64,000 bases of DNA, taken from positions 72,018-136,017 of the forward strand of contig JBDVOA010000028.1 of assembly GCA_039969355.1 (NCBI GenBank), written 5' to 3'. Below the pieces are notes generated by a model that searched no databases, was not told where the DNA came from, and saw only the letters and a list, made by a program, of their open reading frames with translations. Positions 1 through 7,719 of the stretch are shown here, one piece after another. Positions within the stretch are counted from its first letter, which is position 1, and every line of letters starts with the position of its first letter. A program made the position numbers and the translations under genes. The stretch comes from JL08 sp039969355. GTDB taxonomy: Bacteria > Pseudomonadota > Alphaproteobacteria > Rhodobacterales > Rhodobacteraceae.

Positions 1-135
1 TTGGCAAATATCTGGAAAGGGTTGGGGGTACGCACGCAGGCTGTGGAAGAGCCCAACAAGCATCATTTTGATGTGATCGACGGCTTGGCCGATGCCGATA
101 GTCCGTTGACCAACGCGCTTCTTAGCAAAACTTAA
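1..135 (+). CDS. alpha/beta hydrolase, C-terminal fragment
   Basis: Frame 1 is open from the window edge to the TAA at 133-135 and gives the last 44 residues of a protein whose start lies outside the window. The ending KHHFDVIDGLADADSPLT resembles the C-terminus of small alpha/beta hydrolases of the arylformamidase/esterase type, where the first part of this string carries the catalytic histidine. The gene is convergent with the phosphatase gene at 164. Substrate and upstream domains cannot be seen. Confidence 0.6.
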   Translation: MANIWKGLGVRTQAVEEPNKHHFDVIDGLADADSPLTNALLSKT

Positions 136-163
136 TCATGATAATCTGATTTCGCCCGACGGC

Positions 164-622
164 TTACTGGACTTGGGTCGGAGGACCCCACCGCAGTTGT
201 AGCTTATCAATAATCTGATCGCGTGCCTGACGGTAACTGTCCAGTTTGGCGTCTCGCGTTTCGCCGAGCCCAGTGGGGTCCAATATCGGCCAGTATTCTA
301 CCTCAAGATGGAACACACGGGTCAGTTCAAGCGCCCGTCTCTGGCTGGCGGGTGACAGTGCAACGACAAGATCAAAAGAGGATAGGTCGTCACCCCATTG
401 CTCCATTTCGTCGAAGGATCGCGACCGGTGACGCGATAATTCCACATTCAATTCCTGACAAACGGCAATGGCAAATCCATCAATCTCAAGATCGTTTTTT
501 ACACCAACAGACTGCACATAAGTTCCTGTTCCAAAAAACTTTTTCATAATGCCTTCGGCCATAGGTGATCGAACGGCATTGTGATCGCAACAAAACAAAA
601 TGGATTGAGGCAGTGCGTCCAA
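164..622 (-). CDS. low-molecular-weight protein tyrosine phosphatase family protein
   Basis: Predicted cytosolic phosphatase or arsenate-reductase-like protein of 152 residues, the usual length for the LMW-PTP fold. The P-loop CX5R is visible near the N-terminus as CDHNAVRS, and the general-acid loop appears near the C-terminus as WPILDPTG. The frame is open further upstream into the UPF0262 gene, but no ATG fits the family N-terminus. I chose the TTG at 620-622, which follows a GGAGG motif at 631-635 with 8 bases of spacing. It is the last gene of the murA-hisD operon; the UPF0262 stop is 5 bases upstream. In related genomes this phosphatase, infA and maf follow UPF0262 (recalled, not checked). 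True substrate unknown. Confidence 0.8.
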   Translation of the reverse strand: MDALPQSILFCCDHNAVRSPMAEGIMKKFFGTGTYVQSVGVKNDLEIDGFAIAVCQELNVELSRHRSRSFDEMEQWGDDLSSFDLVVALSPASQRRALELTRVFHLEVEYWPILDPTGLGETRDAKLDSYRQARDQIIDKLQLRWGPPTQVQ

Positions 623-626
623 ACCC

Positions 627-1106
627 TCAACCTCCAAAATGCAATACGCAAATAAGAGTGAACAGTCGGCGCGCTGTGTCTTTGTCGACCTCAGCCTTGC
701 CGTCCAATCGTTCCTGTAAGACGCGGCTTCCTTCGTTGTGAATTCCGCGGCGCGCCATATCAATCGTCTCAATCTGACTTGGCGGCAGATTCTTCACTGC
801 ATTGAAATAGCTTTCACAGATCTGGAAGTAATCTTTGACCACTTGACGAAGCGGACCCAGCGACAGGTGGAATTCGGCAGCGGGTTCTTTCGCTTCGGTC
901 TGCACATCAAAAACCAAACGCTTGTCCCGTATCGCCAGACCCAGGCGATATGGCCCATCCGGTGCGGTACGGTCCCCTCGGGGAGGCAAGGTAAAGCTGT
1001 TGTCTTCCAACAGATCAAACATCGCCACTTTGCGTTCCTGTTCGATCTCTGGAGTGGGAGGGGGAAGACCCGCGTCGTCCAGTTCGATGTGTGAAATTCT
1101 GGTCAT
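627..1106 (-). CDS. UPF0262 family protein
   Basis: Conserved alphaproteobacterial protein of 159 residues and unknown function, recognised by its start MTRISHIELDD and by the internal YFQICESYFNAVKN and RRGIHNEGS segments. It has no signal peptide or membrane segment. It lies 12 bases downstream of hisD and 5 bases upstream of the phosphatase start, so it is co-transcribed with them. Its fixed position between hisD and the phosphatase gene is typical of Rhodobacterales and supports the taxonomic placement. The C-terminus overlaps the unused upstream extension of the phosphatase frame. Confidence 0.85.
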   Translation of the reverse strand: MTRISHIELDDAGLPPPTPEIEQERKVAMFDLLEDNSFTLPPRGDRTAPDGPYRLGLAIRDKRLVFDVQTEAKEPAAEFHLSLGPLRQVVKDYFQICESYFNAVKNLPPSQIETIDMARRGIHNEGSRVLQERLDGKAEVDKDTARRLFTLICVLHFGG

Positions 1107-1118
1107 GATGGATTGTCT

Positions 1119-2420
1119 TTATTCGTTTATTTGTTCCAAACGGGCTCGAACGGACAACCCATGCGCCTCCAGGCTTTCTGACTGGGCCAGCCGTTCGGCT
1201 GAAGGCCCGATAGCACGAAGCGCTGCCGGAGTCATCCGGGTCAAAGTGGTGCGTTTCAGAAAATCCATCACAGAGAGACCCGAGGAAAACCGGGCCGAAC
1301 GGGCTGTGGGCAAAACATGGTTTGGACCGCCGATATAATCGCCAACAGCTTCTGGCGTCCATTGACTCAAAAAGATTGCTCCGGCTTGGGTAGTCTGGCC
1401 TGCCAGCGCATCGGGGTCGGCAACGCATAGTTCCAGATGTTCGGGAGCGATACGGTTTGAAAGCGTGGCGGCAGTTGCAAGATCCGGCACAGTGATAACC
1501 GCACCGTAGTCACGCCAACTGGCGCCGGCAATCGCTTGGCGCTCCAGCGTCTCCAACCGTTTTTCAATAGCGCGCGCGACCATCTGCCCAAATCCAGCAT
1601 CCGTTGTAATTAAGATCGATTGCGCGCTTTCGTCATGCTCGGCCTGGCTAAGCAGATCAAGTGCAATCCAGTCGGGGTTGTTCTCATCGTCCGCAATCAC
1701 CAGAATCTCCGACGGTCCGGCTATCATATCAATACCGACCTTGCCAAAAACTCTGCGCTTGGCAGCAGCGACGTACGCATTGCCCGGCCCTGTGATCTTG
1801 TCCACCGGTTCAATCGTTTCGGTGCCATAGGCCAACGCGGCGATCGCTTGTGCCCCTCCGATACGATAGATTTCATCAACGCCCGCAATCCGCGCTGCCA
1901 GCAGCACCAGAGGGTTTGACACCCCGCCCGGGGTCGGCACAGTAATAGCTACCCGTGGAACCCCTGCGACTTTGGCGGGAATCGCGTTCATCAAAACGGA
2001 AGACGGATAAGAGGCCAGACCGCCCGGCACGTAGAGACCAGCAGCCCTTACCGGCGACCAGCGCCAGCCCAATGTCGCGCCGACTTCATCCGTCCAGCTT
2101 GCATCCTGCGGCATCTGGCGTAAATGGTAAGCTCTTACCCTTTCGGCTGCCAACTCCAGCGCCGCGCGATCCTCGGCAGAAACTTTGGCACATTCCGCCT
2201 CAATCTCGGCTGATGTGAATGCAAGTCGATCTGGCGTGATATCCAGCCGGTCTAGTCGGGATGTCAGCTCAATCACTGCGGCGTCACCTCGCGCCCGCAC
2301 GTCCTGGATAATGGCCGCGACGGTTGCATCCACGTCCGGGCTGTCTTCACGCTTAGCGTTCAGCAGTTCGGTGAACCGTGTTTCGAAGTTGGCGTCCTGC
2401 GCATTTAGAAAGGCTGGCAT
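1119..2420 (-). CDS. hisD: histidinol dehydrogenase
   Basis: Zn-dependent enzyme that oxidises L-histidinol to L-histidine with two NAD+, the last step of histidine biosynthesis. The 433-residue length is normal. Visible family motifs are VPGGLASYPSSVLMN, GPGNAYVAAAKRRVFG, the zinc-site string LLSQAEHDESAQ (Gln and His ligands), APEHLELC and GPNHVLPT. It sits in the conserved order murA, DUF2948, GNAT, hisD, UPF0262. This is the biosynthetic copy; a second, divergent HisD-family protein is encoded at 29559-30869. Confidence 0.97.
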   Translation of the reverse strand: MPAFLNAQDANFETRFTELLNAKREDSPDVDATVAAIIQDVRARGDAAVIELTSRLDRLDITPDRLAFTSAEIEAECAKVSAEDRAALELAAERVRAYHLRQMPQDASWTDEVGATLGWRWSPVRAAGLYVPGGLASYPSSVLMNAIPAKVAGVPRVAITVPTPGGVSNPLVLLAARIAGVDEIYRIGGAQAIAALAYGTETIEPVDKITGPGNAYVAAAKRRVFGKVGIDMIAGPSEILVIADDENNPDWIALDLLSQAEHDESAQSILITTDAGFGQMVARAIEKRLETLERQAIAGASWRDYGAVITVPDLATAATLSNRIAPEHLELCVADPDALAGQTTQAGAIFLSQWTPEAVGDYIGGPNHVLPTARSARFSSGLSVMDFLKRTTLTRMTPAALRAIGPSAERLAQSESLEAHGLSVRARLEQINE

Positions 2421-2481
2421 AATGGCTCCGCTGTTTCACGCGACATAGCGGGCTGGCACGACAGGCTCAAGAGCGCGCGGA

Positions 2482-2976
2482 TCAGGCGTCAATATCAAGG
2501 ACGCAATGCAGATCATCCTGATACCTGTCTGGTAGACGCACAGCACGCGGCAGTTGACCGCATTTTACAAAACCCGCTCTTTCATAAAAGCGGATCGCAT
2601 GGGCATTATCCACAGCCACATATAACTCCAGTTGAACGCAGCCGAGTGCGCGGGCTTTCGCGATGGCGGATTGCATCAGAACATGAGCAACATGGGTTCC
2701 TCGCCATTTGGCGCGCACATAAAATGCGTTCAGCCAAGCCCGATGAGCCAGCGCAGCCCCGGTCTCTGGGTCAACTGACAAGGCACCAGCTAGGTCATCT
2801 TTTTCGAACAATCCCAAAATGTGACCCTGTGCCAATCTTTCGATCACTTCACTGTCCGGTCTAGCGCGTTCTTCATCAAATGTGGTCAGAAAGCTCTCGG
2901 GCGCTAGTTTGAGACCCTCCAGTCGAATTGATCGCCATTCGGTAAGATCTTCGGGCGTTAACACGCGAAGCGTCAT
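2482..2976 (-). CDS. GNAT family N-acetyltransferase
   Basis: Probable acetyl-CoA-dependent N-acetyltransferase of 164 residues. The GNAT fold is shown by the acetyl-CoA-binding region around residues 90-105 (VRAKWRGTHVAHVLMQSAIAKA) and by the C-terminal NAHAIRFYERAGF motif typical of the family. The start codon overlaps the DUF2948 stop by 4 bases (ATGA), so translation is coupled. It sits between DUF2948 and hisD, which are often direct neighbours in this group, so it may be an insertion into an ancestral operon. Substrate unknown. Confidence 0.88.
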   Translation of the reverse strand: MTLRVLTPEDLTEWRSIRLEGLKLAPESFLTTFDEERARPDSEVIERLAQGHILGLFEKDDLAGALSVDPETGAALAHRAWLNAFYVRAKWRGTHVAHVLMQSAIAKARALGCVQLELYVAVDNAHAIRFYERAGFVKCGQLPRAVRLPDRYQDDLHCVLDIDA

Positions 2977-3452
2977 TCCGGATGATCCGGTACCTTCCGG
3001 GAAGGCGCAAGATAGGGGCGAGTGACATCCCTTAAAGAAACCTCCAGCGCTTCTACTTCAAGCCGAATGGCGCCATCGCCAGCAAGTGTCATCAATACCG
3101 CCCCCGCACCGTTCTCTCCCGGTTCAAAATTAATTCCCAGCAAGGACAGGATCACATCCGGATCAGACCGCTCAATGCCCTGAGACGCAACACGCAGAAC
3201 CTGATCAACGACAATCAACGATTGCACCCGCTCTACTGATCTTTTGCGGATTTTGGCTGCATCAAGATCCTCCCAGCGAAACCGATTGACCAGCAGCGCA
3301 AACCGCCTATGCGAAGCCTGCCACTTCATTTCGGTAATTGGAAACACCGCATCCTGCGCCAACGACGCGATAACCTGCAGGTCATCTGCGTCTAGCGCGC
3401 CAAGATAAAGCGGTGCCTCGCGTCCGTCTTCGAATTTTGCGTCCTCAGTCAT
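2973..3452 (-). CDS. DUF2948 family protein
   Basis: Conserved alphaproteobacterial protein of 159 residues and unknown function. Typical features are the GALDADDLQVIASLAQDA segment near the N-terminus and the MKWQASHRRFALLVNRFRWE segment, which places conserved aromatic and arginine residues together. No signal peptide or membrane span. The start overlaps the murA stop by 4 bases, and its own stop overlaps the GNAT start by 4 bases, so three genes are translationally coupled. The constant link with murA and hisD is the only clue to its role. Confidence 0.88.
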   Translation of the reverse strand: MTEDAKFEDGREAPLYLGALDADDLQVIASLAQDAVFPITEMKWQASHRRFALLVNRFRWEDLDAAKIRKRSVERVQSLIVVDQVLRVASQGIERSDPDVILSLLGINFEPGENGAGAVLMTLAGDGAIRLEVEALEVSLRDVTRPYLAPSRKVPDHPE

Positions 3453-4720
3453 GTGCTTTTGATCCGCTCAATTTTGGCGCCGACGCCTTCCAGTTTGCGC
3501 ACAACATGCTCATAACCGCGATCCAGATGATAGACCCGGCTGACGACGGTTTCACCTTCGGCCGCCAATCCAGCCAGAATAAGCGAAACCGAAGCCCGCA
3601 GGTCTGTCGCCATTACAGGTGCTCCCTTGAGACGCTTAACTCCTGTCACCGTCGCTGTACCTCCTAGCACGTCTATTTCCGCACCCATTCGGGTCAACTC
3701 TGGAGCATGCATGAACCGATTTTCGAATATCTTTTCTTCCAAAACGGACGTTCCCTCTGCTGTGCAGAGCAACGCCATCATCTGCGCCTGCAAATCGGTC
3801 GGAAAACCCGGGAAAGGCTCGGTTGTTACATCCACTGCATTGATTACACTGTTGCGCCGCTTGACGATCAGCCCCTGATCCGTTTCTGAAACATCGATGC
3901 CCGCCATATCAAGCTTTTCACAAAACGCAGCAAGCAAATCGATGCGCCCACCCAAGAGTTCGACTTCGCCTCCGCATATGGCCGGGGCGAGCATATAGGT
4001 GCCAAGTTCGATGCGATCAGTCACCACCGGGTGGGTCGCCCCATTCAGCCGATCCACGCCCTGGATTGTAATGGTAGACGTGCCATCACCATCGATTTGC
4101 GCGCCCATCTTGCGCAGGCATGTAGCGAGATCCACAATCTCCGGCTCGCGCGCTGCGTTGTTTATTATTGTTGTACCCTTGGCCAGCGTAGCTGCCATAA
4201 GTATGTTTTCCGTGGCTCCAACGCTGGCCATACGCAAAGTCAGTTCGGCACCTTTCAGCTTTCCTCCCTTGGCGCGAGCGTGCAGATATCCGTCTTTTAA
4301 CTCGATCTCAGCACCCAAAGCCTCAAGTCCGTGAATATGCAAGTCCATCGGGCGGGCACCGATGGCACACCCGCCCGGCAGCGATACGATCGCGTGTCCT
4401 TCGCGCGCCAAAAGAGGACCCAGCACTAGGTTCGACGCCCGCATTTTACGAACTATATCATAGTCAGCTACATGATTGATGGCACCGTGGCTGGACATCG
4501 CCAGAACTTTGCCTTCCTGCATATCGGTGACCTCCGCACCGAGAGACGCCAGCAATTCGGTCATTGTCTTAATATCGCTCAACCGGGGCGCATTCGTCAG
4601 TGTAAGCGGCTCTTCGCTGAGCAGCGTCGCCGGCATCAGCGTCAAACACGCGTTCTTAGCGCCCGCAATTGCAATTTGGCCCTTTAAAGGGCCATTGCCT
4701 GTCACAATAATAGAATCCAT
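3449..4720 (-). CDS. murA: UDP-N-acetylglucosamine 1-carboxyvinyltransferase
   Basis: Transfers enolpyruvate from PEP to UDP-GlcNAc, the first committed step of peptidoglycan synthesis, in the cytosol. The 423-residue length is normal. The fosfomycin-target cysteine is present as Cys118 within LPGGCAIGARPMDLHI. The N-terminal GPLKGQIAIAGAKNA and the C-terminal RVYHLDRGYEHVVRKLEGVGA also match the family. The start is ATG with a GAGGA motif upstream. It leads the operon together with the small basic protein at 4766-4930. Confidence 0.97.
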   Translation of the reverse strand: MDSIIVTGNGPLKGQIAIAGAKNACLTLMPATLLSEEPLTLTNAPRLSDIKTMTELLASLGAEVTDMQEGKVLAMSSHGAINHVADYDIVRKMRASNLVLGPLLAREGHAIVSLPGGCAIGARPMDLHIHGLEALGAEIELKDGYLHARAKGGKLKGAELTLRMASVGATENILMAATLAKGTTIINNAAREPEIVDLATCLRKMGAQIDGDGTSTITIQGVDRLNGATHPVVTDRIELGTYMLAPAICGGEVELLGGRIDLLAAFCEKLDMAGIDVSETDQGLIVKRRNSVINAVDVTTEPFPGFPTDLQAQMMALLCTAEGTSVLEEKIFENRFMHAPELTRMGAEIDVLGGTATVTGVKRLKGAPVMATDLRASVSLILAGLAAEGETVVSRVYHLDRGYEHVVRKLEGVGAKIERIKST

Positions 4721-4765
4721 CTGCTTTCGTCCTCAGTAACGCCGGTTTGTTTTTTTCTGCCCGGC

Positions 4766-4930
4766 TTATGTTTTGCTGTTCCCTTCAGCACGCGGCGCGT
4801 TTCTGGCGCGGGCCTGCGCCTTGCGCCGCGCCAAATTGGCTTTTAGCGCTGCCTTGAGCCTTTCATCACGTATCTGTTTCGCAGGCGAAACAGAATTCTT
4901 GTCCGAAGCATCGGATGATTTCTCTGTCAT
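4766..4930 (-). CDS. small basic conserved protein upstream of murA
   Basis: A 54-residue frame starting with MTEKSSDASDKN. Its C-terminal half is strongly Lys/Arg/Ala-rich (AALKANLARRKAQARARNA) and should form one amphipathic basic helix. From memory, similar 45-60 residue proteins sit just upstream of murA in Rhodobacterales, which supports a real gene. No known domain. It lies 45 bases upstream of the murA start on the same strand and may be the first gene of that operon. A nucleic-acid or ribosome interaction is possible from its charge, but that is inference. Confidence 0.6.
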   Translation of the reverse strand: MTEKSSDASDKNSVSPAKQIRDERLKAALKANLARRKAQARARNAPRAEGNSKT

Positions 4931-5032
4931 GCGCCACTGTCTATAGCACCTCTCGTTTAGGGTCCAGATTACCCTTGCGTGGAAATCAAATTGCGTCTAA
5001 TCACCCGCCACACTTATTGGGACACGCCCCAA

Positions 5033-5076
5033 CCCTAGCATTGTAGTAGAGCACACCTTGGTAATGGGCAGGTCCT
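5033..5076 (+). other. degenerate tRNA-Thr-like fragment A
   Basis: Bases 5043-5073 align with the D-arm to variable-loop part of the intact tRNA-Thr at 5344. Shared strings are GTAGTAG, TTGGTAATG (which keeps a GGT anticodon in its loop context) and AGGTC, in the same order and at nearly the same spacing. The anticodon stem no longer pairs well and no acceptor or T arm can be recognised. It looks like a decayed tRNA copy rather than a functional gene. Confidence 0.45.
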
Positions 5077-5173
5077 TGCCAAAATAATGTGTTAAAGCCG
5101 TGAGTTAGCAGGTAGAGGAAAAAACTAGTAGGGTATTAGTAGGGCGTATGTTCTCGAGCCCAAGATCTTATAG

Positions 5174-5212
5174 GCAGCCGTAGCTCAGGGCTAGAACACT
5201 CCCTAGTAAGGC
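5174..5212 (+). other. degenerate tRNA-like fragment B
   Basis: The start GCAGCCGTAGCTCAG looks like an acceptor strand followed by the canonical TAGCTCAG D-arm. It is followed by CTAGAACAC and CCCTAGTAAGG, which resemble the D-arm end and the anticodon arm of alphaproteobacterial tRNA-Thr. The 3' half (T arm and acceptor) is not convincing. It is probably a second decayed tRNA copy between fragment A and the intact tRNA. Confidence 0.4.
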
Positions 5213-5343
5213 CGCAGCTTGACGGAATGACTGCGGAAAAACGGTGGCTCAAATTTCTCGGGGGACACCCCGGGGCAAAAATATTCATGGTAATTTTACT
5301 ACGCTTGAAGTAGAGACGATTCTGGCGGTAAGACCGCCTATAT

Positions 5344-5419
5344 GCCGGGGTAGCTCAGTGGTAGTAGCGCGTCATTGGTAATGACGAGGTCGAGAGTTCA
5401 ATTCTCTCTCCCGGCACCA
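5344..5419 (+). tRNA. tRNA-Thr (anticodon GGT)
   Basis: 76 bases with encoded CCA. The acceptor stem GCCGGGG pairs with TCCCGGC (one G:U at position 7). The anticodon stem CGTCA/TGACG encloses loop TTGGTAA, so the anticodon is GGT. The T arm GAGAG/CTCTC encloses TTCAATT. The D-arm reads GCTCAGTGGTAGTAGC, which contains an extra T compared with the common GGTAGAGC form, so only three D-stem pairs form cleanly. It reads ACC and ACU threonine codons. Confidence 0.93.
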
Positions 5420-5578
5420 TCAAAACACTATTTTTCAGCCAGATTCTTTAACTCAGAACGTGACTTAGCCGTTGTTTTCATTGTCGAGTTTAGTTTTCTC
5501 TGCTTTCCAACAAGCCTTTGCGACCAAAGCGGTCTTGCAACAAAAGCAAACGGTGATTCAAAGCGACGGCTGGATAGA

Positions 5579-6397
5579 TCAGCCTTCCGTCGGTGAAACA
5601 GCCCGCTGATAAAGATGCCAAGTGGTATGACCAAGAACCGGCAGGGTGACGATCAGGCCCAGAAACGCGGGAACCAACGACAACAGCATAGTGACCGATA
5701 TGATCGTTGCCCAGGCGAGCATAACTACAGGGTTTTCCGTGACGACGCGGACAGACGTTGTCATGGCTGAAACGAAATTGGTTTCCCGATCGAGCAGCAT
5801 TGGCATGGCGATGACAGTCACCGAGAACAGAGCAGCCGATATTAACGCGCCTATGCAGGTGCCAACTAATAGGAAAGTCCAGCCTTCCGGTGTGAAGAAT
5901 ACGGTGTTCAAAAACCCGTCAAAGTCCGAGAAGGACGCATCCTGGAGGATGATCGCCAGCAAAAGCCGGACCTGGTAAATCCAGACCCAGAAGATAAAAA
6001 GCGTGACAAAGGCCATCCAGCCCATTTCGCGGTTGCGTTGATCGGCCACGACGGTCAGGATTTCCGACCAGCCGAAACTCTCCCCCCTCTGCGCACGGCG
6101 GGACATTTCATAAAGCCCGGCGGCGGCGAAAGGTCCAACTAGCGGAAAGGCTACAATGGCCGGAATGATCATCCATATCTTGCCGAGCCAGACCAGACAC
6201 CAAACAAATAGAATTCCGAAAACCGCATAGAACAGGCCGAAAAAGCCGCTCATGAAGGGGTGCGCCAGAAAGTCGTGAAACCCGGCCTTCAGCGACGCCG
6301 TGATATCTTCCACAGTCACCTTATTTACCTTGGGCATGGCCTGCTGCTGCGGCGTCGGATTGTCCGGTGGTGTTGACCTTACAGTCTTCGATGTCAT
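5579..6397 (-). CDS. DUF2189 domain-containing integral membrane protein
   Basis: Inner-membrane protein of 272 residues and unknown function. About six hydrophobic segments can be seen, including GFFGLFYAVFGILFVWCLVW, IWMIIPAIVAFPLVGPFAA and MLLSLVPAFLGLIVTLPVLG. The LVGPFAAAGLYEMSRR string and the C-terminal PVLGHTTWHLYQRAV string are typical of DUF2189. I place the start at the ATG at 6395-6397, preceded by GAGGAG, rather than at the longest frame start 87 bases upstream. It is monocistronic and convergent with the tRNA. Confidence 0.85.
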   Translation of the reverse strand: MTSKTVRSTPPDNPTPQQQAMPKVNKVTVEDITASLKAGFHDFLAHPFMSGFFGLFYAVFGILFVWCLVWLGKIWMIIPAIVAFPLVGPFAAAGLYEMSRRAQRGESFGWSEILTVVADQRNREMGWMAFVTLFIFWVWIYQVRLLLAIILQDASFSDFDGFLNTVFFTPEGWTFLLVGTCIGALISAALFSVTVIAMPMLLDRETNFVSAMTTSVRVVTENPVVMLAWATIISVTMLLSLVPAFLGLIVTLPVLGHTTWHLYQRAVSPTEG

Positions 6398-6569
6398 GAC
6401 ACACTCCTCGCAAAGGAAGGCATAGTGCGGGTCGGTTTGCCAAAAGACCCAACTGTGGAACAGACATCCCTCCTCTGCGAGCAAGTTTGCGTCAGGTGAT
6501 GCATAAGTGCAAGGGAGCGTATTTTAGCGAAGTCCTGAAAGGGGAAAGCGGTTGCTAATGGTTATTGCC

Positions 6570-6872
6570 TTAGGAGAGGCCAATAAGAAGCGGCCCTATT
6601 CTTGCTTGGCGATTTCGTTTCAATATTCGTGATTTCGCTACGTTGAGCTTTAGGCGCGCCGTTTCCAACTGGAGCATTGCGCGCTCACGTTGACGGTATA
6701 AGCGACGCACTTTGGAACCTGGGTTTCCAATAATCGCCACGTGGCCCTGACGGGCATCAGGAAACCAACTCACAGCACTTTGGGTGGAGCTGTTCCAAGC
6801 ATAGTCGGCTTCAACATATCTTCGGTATGCCAGCGCAACAGCGCGGCGTCTGGTCTGCAACTCGACGAGCAT
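6570..6872 (-). CDS. conserved hypothetical protein, basic, 100 residues
   Basis: Unrecognised protein of 100 residues rich in Arg and Leu. It has a RRRAVALAYRRYVEADYAWN start, a central IGNPGSKVRRLYRQRERAML segment, and a C-terminal helix with LQLETARLKLNVAKSRI that could form a short coiled coil. The ATG at 6870-6872 follows a GGGAGG motif with seven bases of spacing, better than the longer alternative at 6914. No signal peptide or membrane span. It stands alone between DUF2189 and a gene-poor stretch. Function unknown. Confidence 0.65.
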   Translation of the reverse strand: MLVELQTRRRAVALAYRRYVEADYAWNSSTQSAVSWFPDARQGHVAIIGNPGSKVRRLYRQRERAMLQLETARLKLNVAKSRILKRNRQARIGPLLIGLS

Positions 6873-7719
6873 TTTGCACCCTCCCCAGTCCTTTGCTCCC
6901 GAGGATATAGGCACACCGCGTTTTTATCAACGCTGGAGGCCCTAGAGGTACTGGAGCTTCTATGAGATAGCACAGCTGGGTTGAGCTACCCTATTCCCAT
7001 CAGGCTTGACGATCCTTCATTTCCAGGATGCGTTCGGAGATGACTTCAACGGGCCCCCGCAATCTATCAACGTTGATAATAATATAGGCGATGGTGATTT
7101 TGATACCGCTGAGGAAGAGACCGCAATCCCGGAGTTGGTAGATCCACAAGACCCGCTACCAAACCAGAACCCGGCCCAAGCCCCAGACCCGTCTCAAAAA
7201 GCGGACGAAGCTTCAGGTTGATGGCAACAAACTAAGCAATCAAGACCGGCAATGGGCCGTTCGCTGCTATTTGGGCTGTTCCGACCAATGGCTAATAATT
7301 TCGCATGTGAGACACCGAACACTGGCACATCGAACGACTGGTCGACCCCAGAGCGGACAGAGAATGGCAGTGCTCTACTTTGTAGTTAGCAAACAGACTG
7401 TTTCCAAAAACGAGTTAGACATAGTTTTGCCGCAATCTATAATGGCCAAGAGGCAGCGATTTTACGTGGCAAGTCTATCTACTTGTTCTGAAGTATTTTG
7501 ATTTGCTTTCGCGCGCTGCCTCACGAAAACTGGCATGTCTAAGCTGCCGTAGTGGACTTCGGTTCATGCCGCAACGAATGAAAGAATTGAGCTTATTGCG
7601 ACGTTATTTCAGCGAATGGGTGCAAGGAGCCCTTGTTGATTGACGCGGCAGAGAACACGAATGGCGGTTCCGACTAATCCGCGATAGCCATTCAACGCCC
7701 TGTCTGCCAAAAAGTCGAC
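6873..7719. other. gene-poor stretch of about 850 bases
   Basis: Only one weak reading frame (7006-7221) is worth mention. Other frames, such as 7271-7501 on the plus strand, have no ribosome site and no recognisable composition. I see no repeat, RNA gene or terminator. The last part should hold the promoter of the cysteine-synthase-like gene at 7720, but no strong -35/-10 pair stands out. Confidence 0.4.
7006..7221 (+). CDS. possible small acidic proline-rich protein
   Basis: A 71-residue frame beginning at a TTG. The product is very acidic in its middle (DGDFDTAEEET) and Pro/Asn/Gln-rich at the end (DPLPNQNPAQAPDPSQ), a disordered composition seen in some real small proteins. The upstream AGG is a weak ribosome site. 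There is no family match I can name and no partner gene. It may be a chance frame. Confidence 0.3.
   Translation: MTILHFQDAFGDDFNGPPQSINVDNNIGDGDFDTAEEETAIPELVDPQDPLPNQNPAQAPDPSQKADEASG

Larger units (their letters stand above)
4931..5343. other. intergenic stretch with tRNA remnants and a hairpin
   Basis: No coding frame is convincing here. The stretch holds the two tRNA-like fragments given separately. It also has a perfect 6-bp hairpin GGCGGT-AAG-ACCGCC at 5324-5338, six bases before the intact tRNA, which may be a processing or leader element. The promoter of the small basic protein and murA operon should lie near 4931-5000, but I see no clear -35/-10 pair. Confidence 0.5.

Noticed and set aside
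738..1094. Antisense open frame over the UPF0262 gene
   Set aside because: A shadow of a conserved gene on the other strand; no independent support.
7271..7501. 76-codon plus-strand frame in the gene-poor stretch
   Set aside because: No ribosome site, no recognisable composition or family, and no neighbour linkage.
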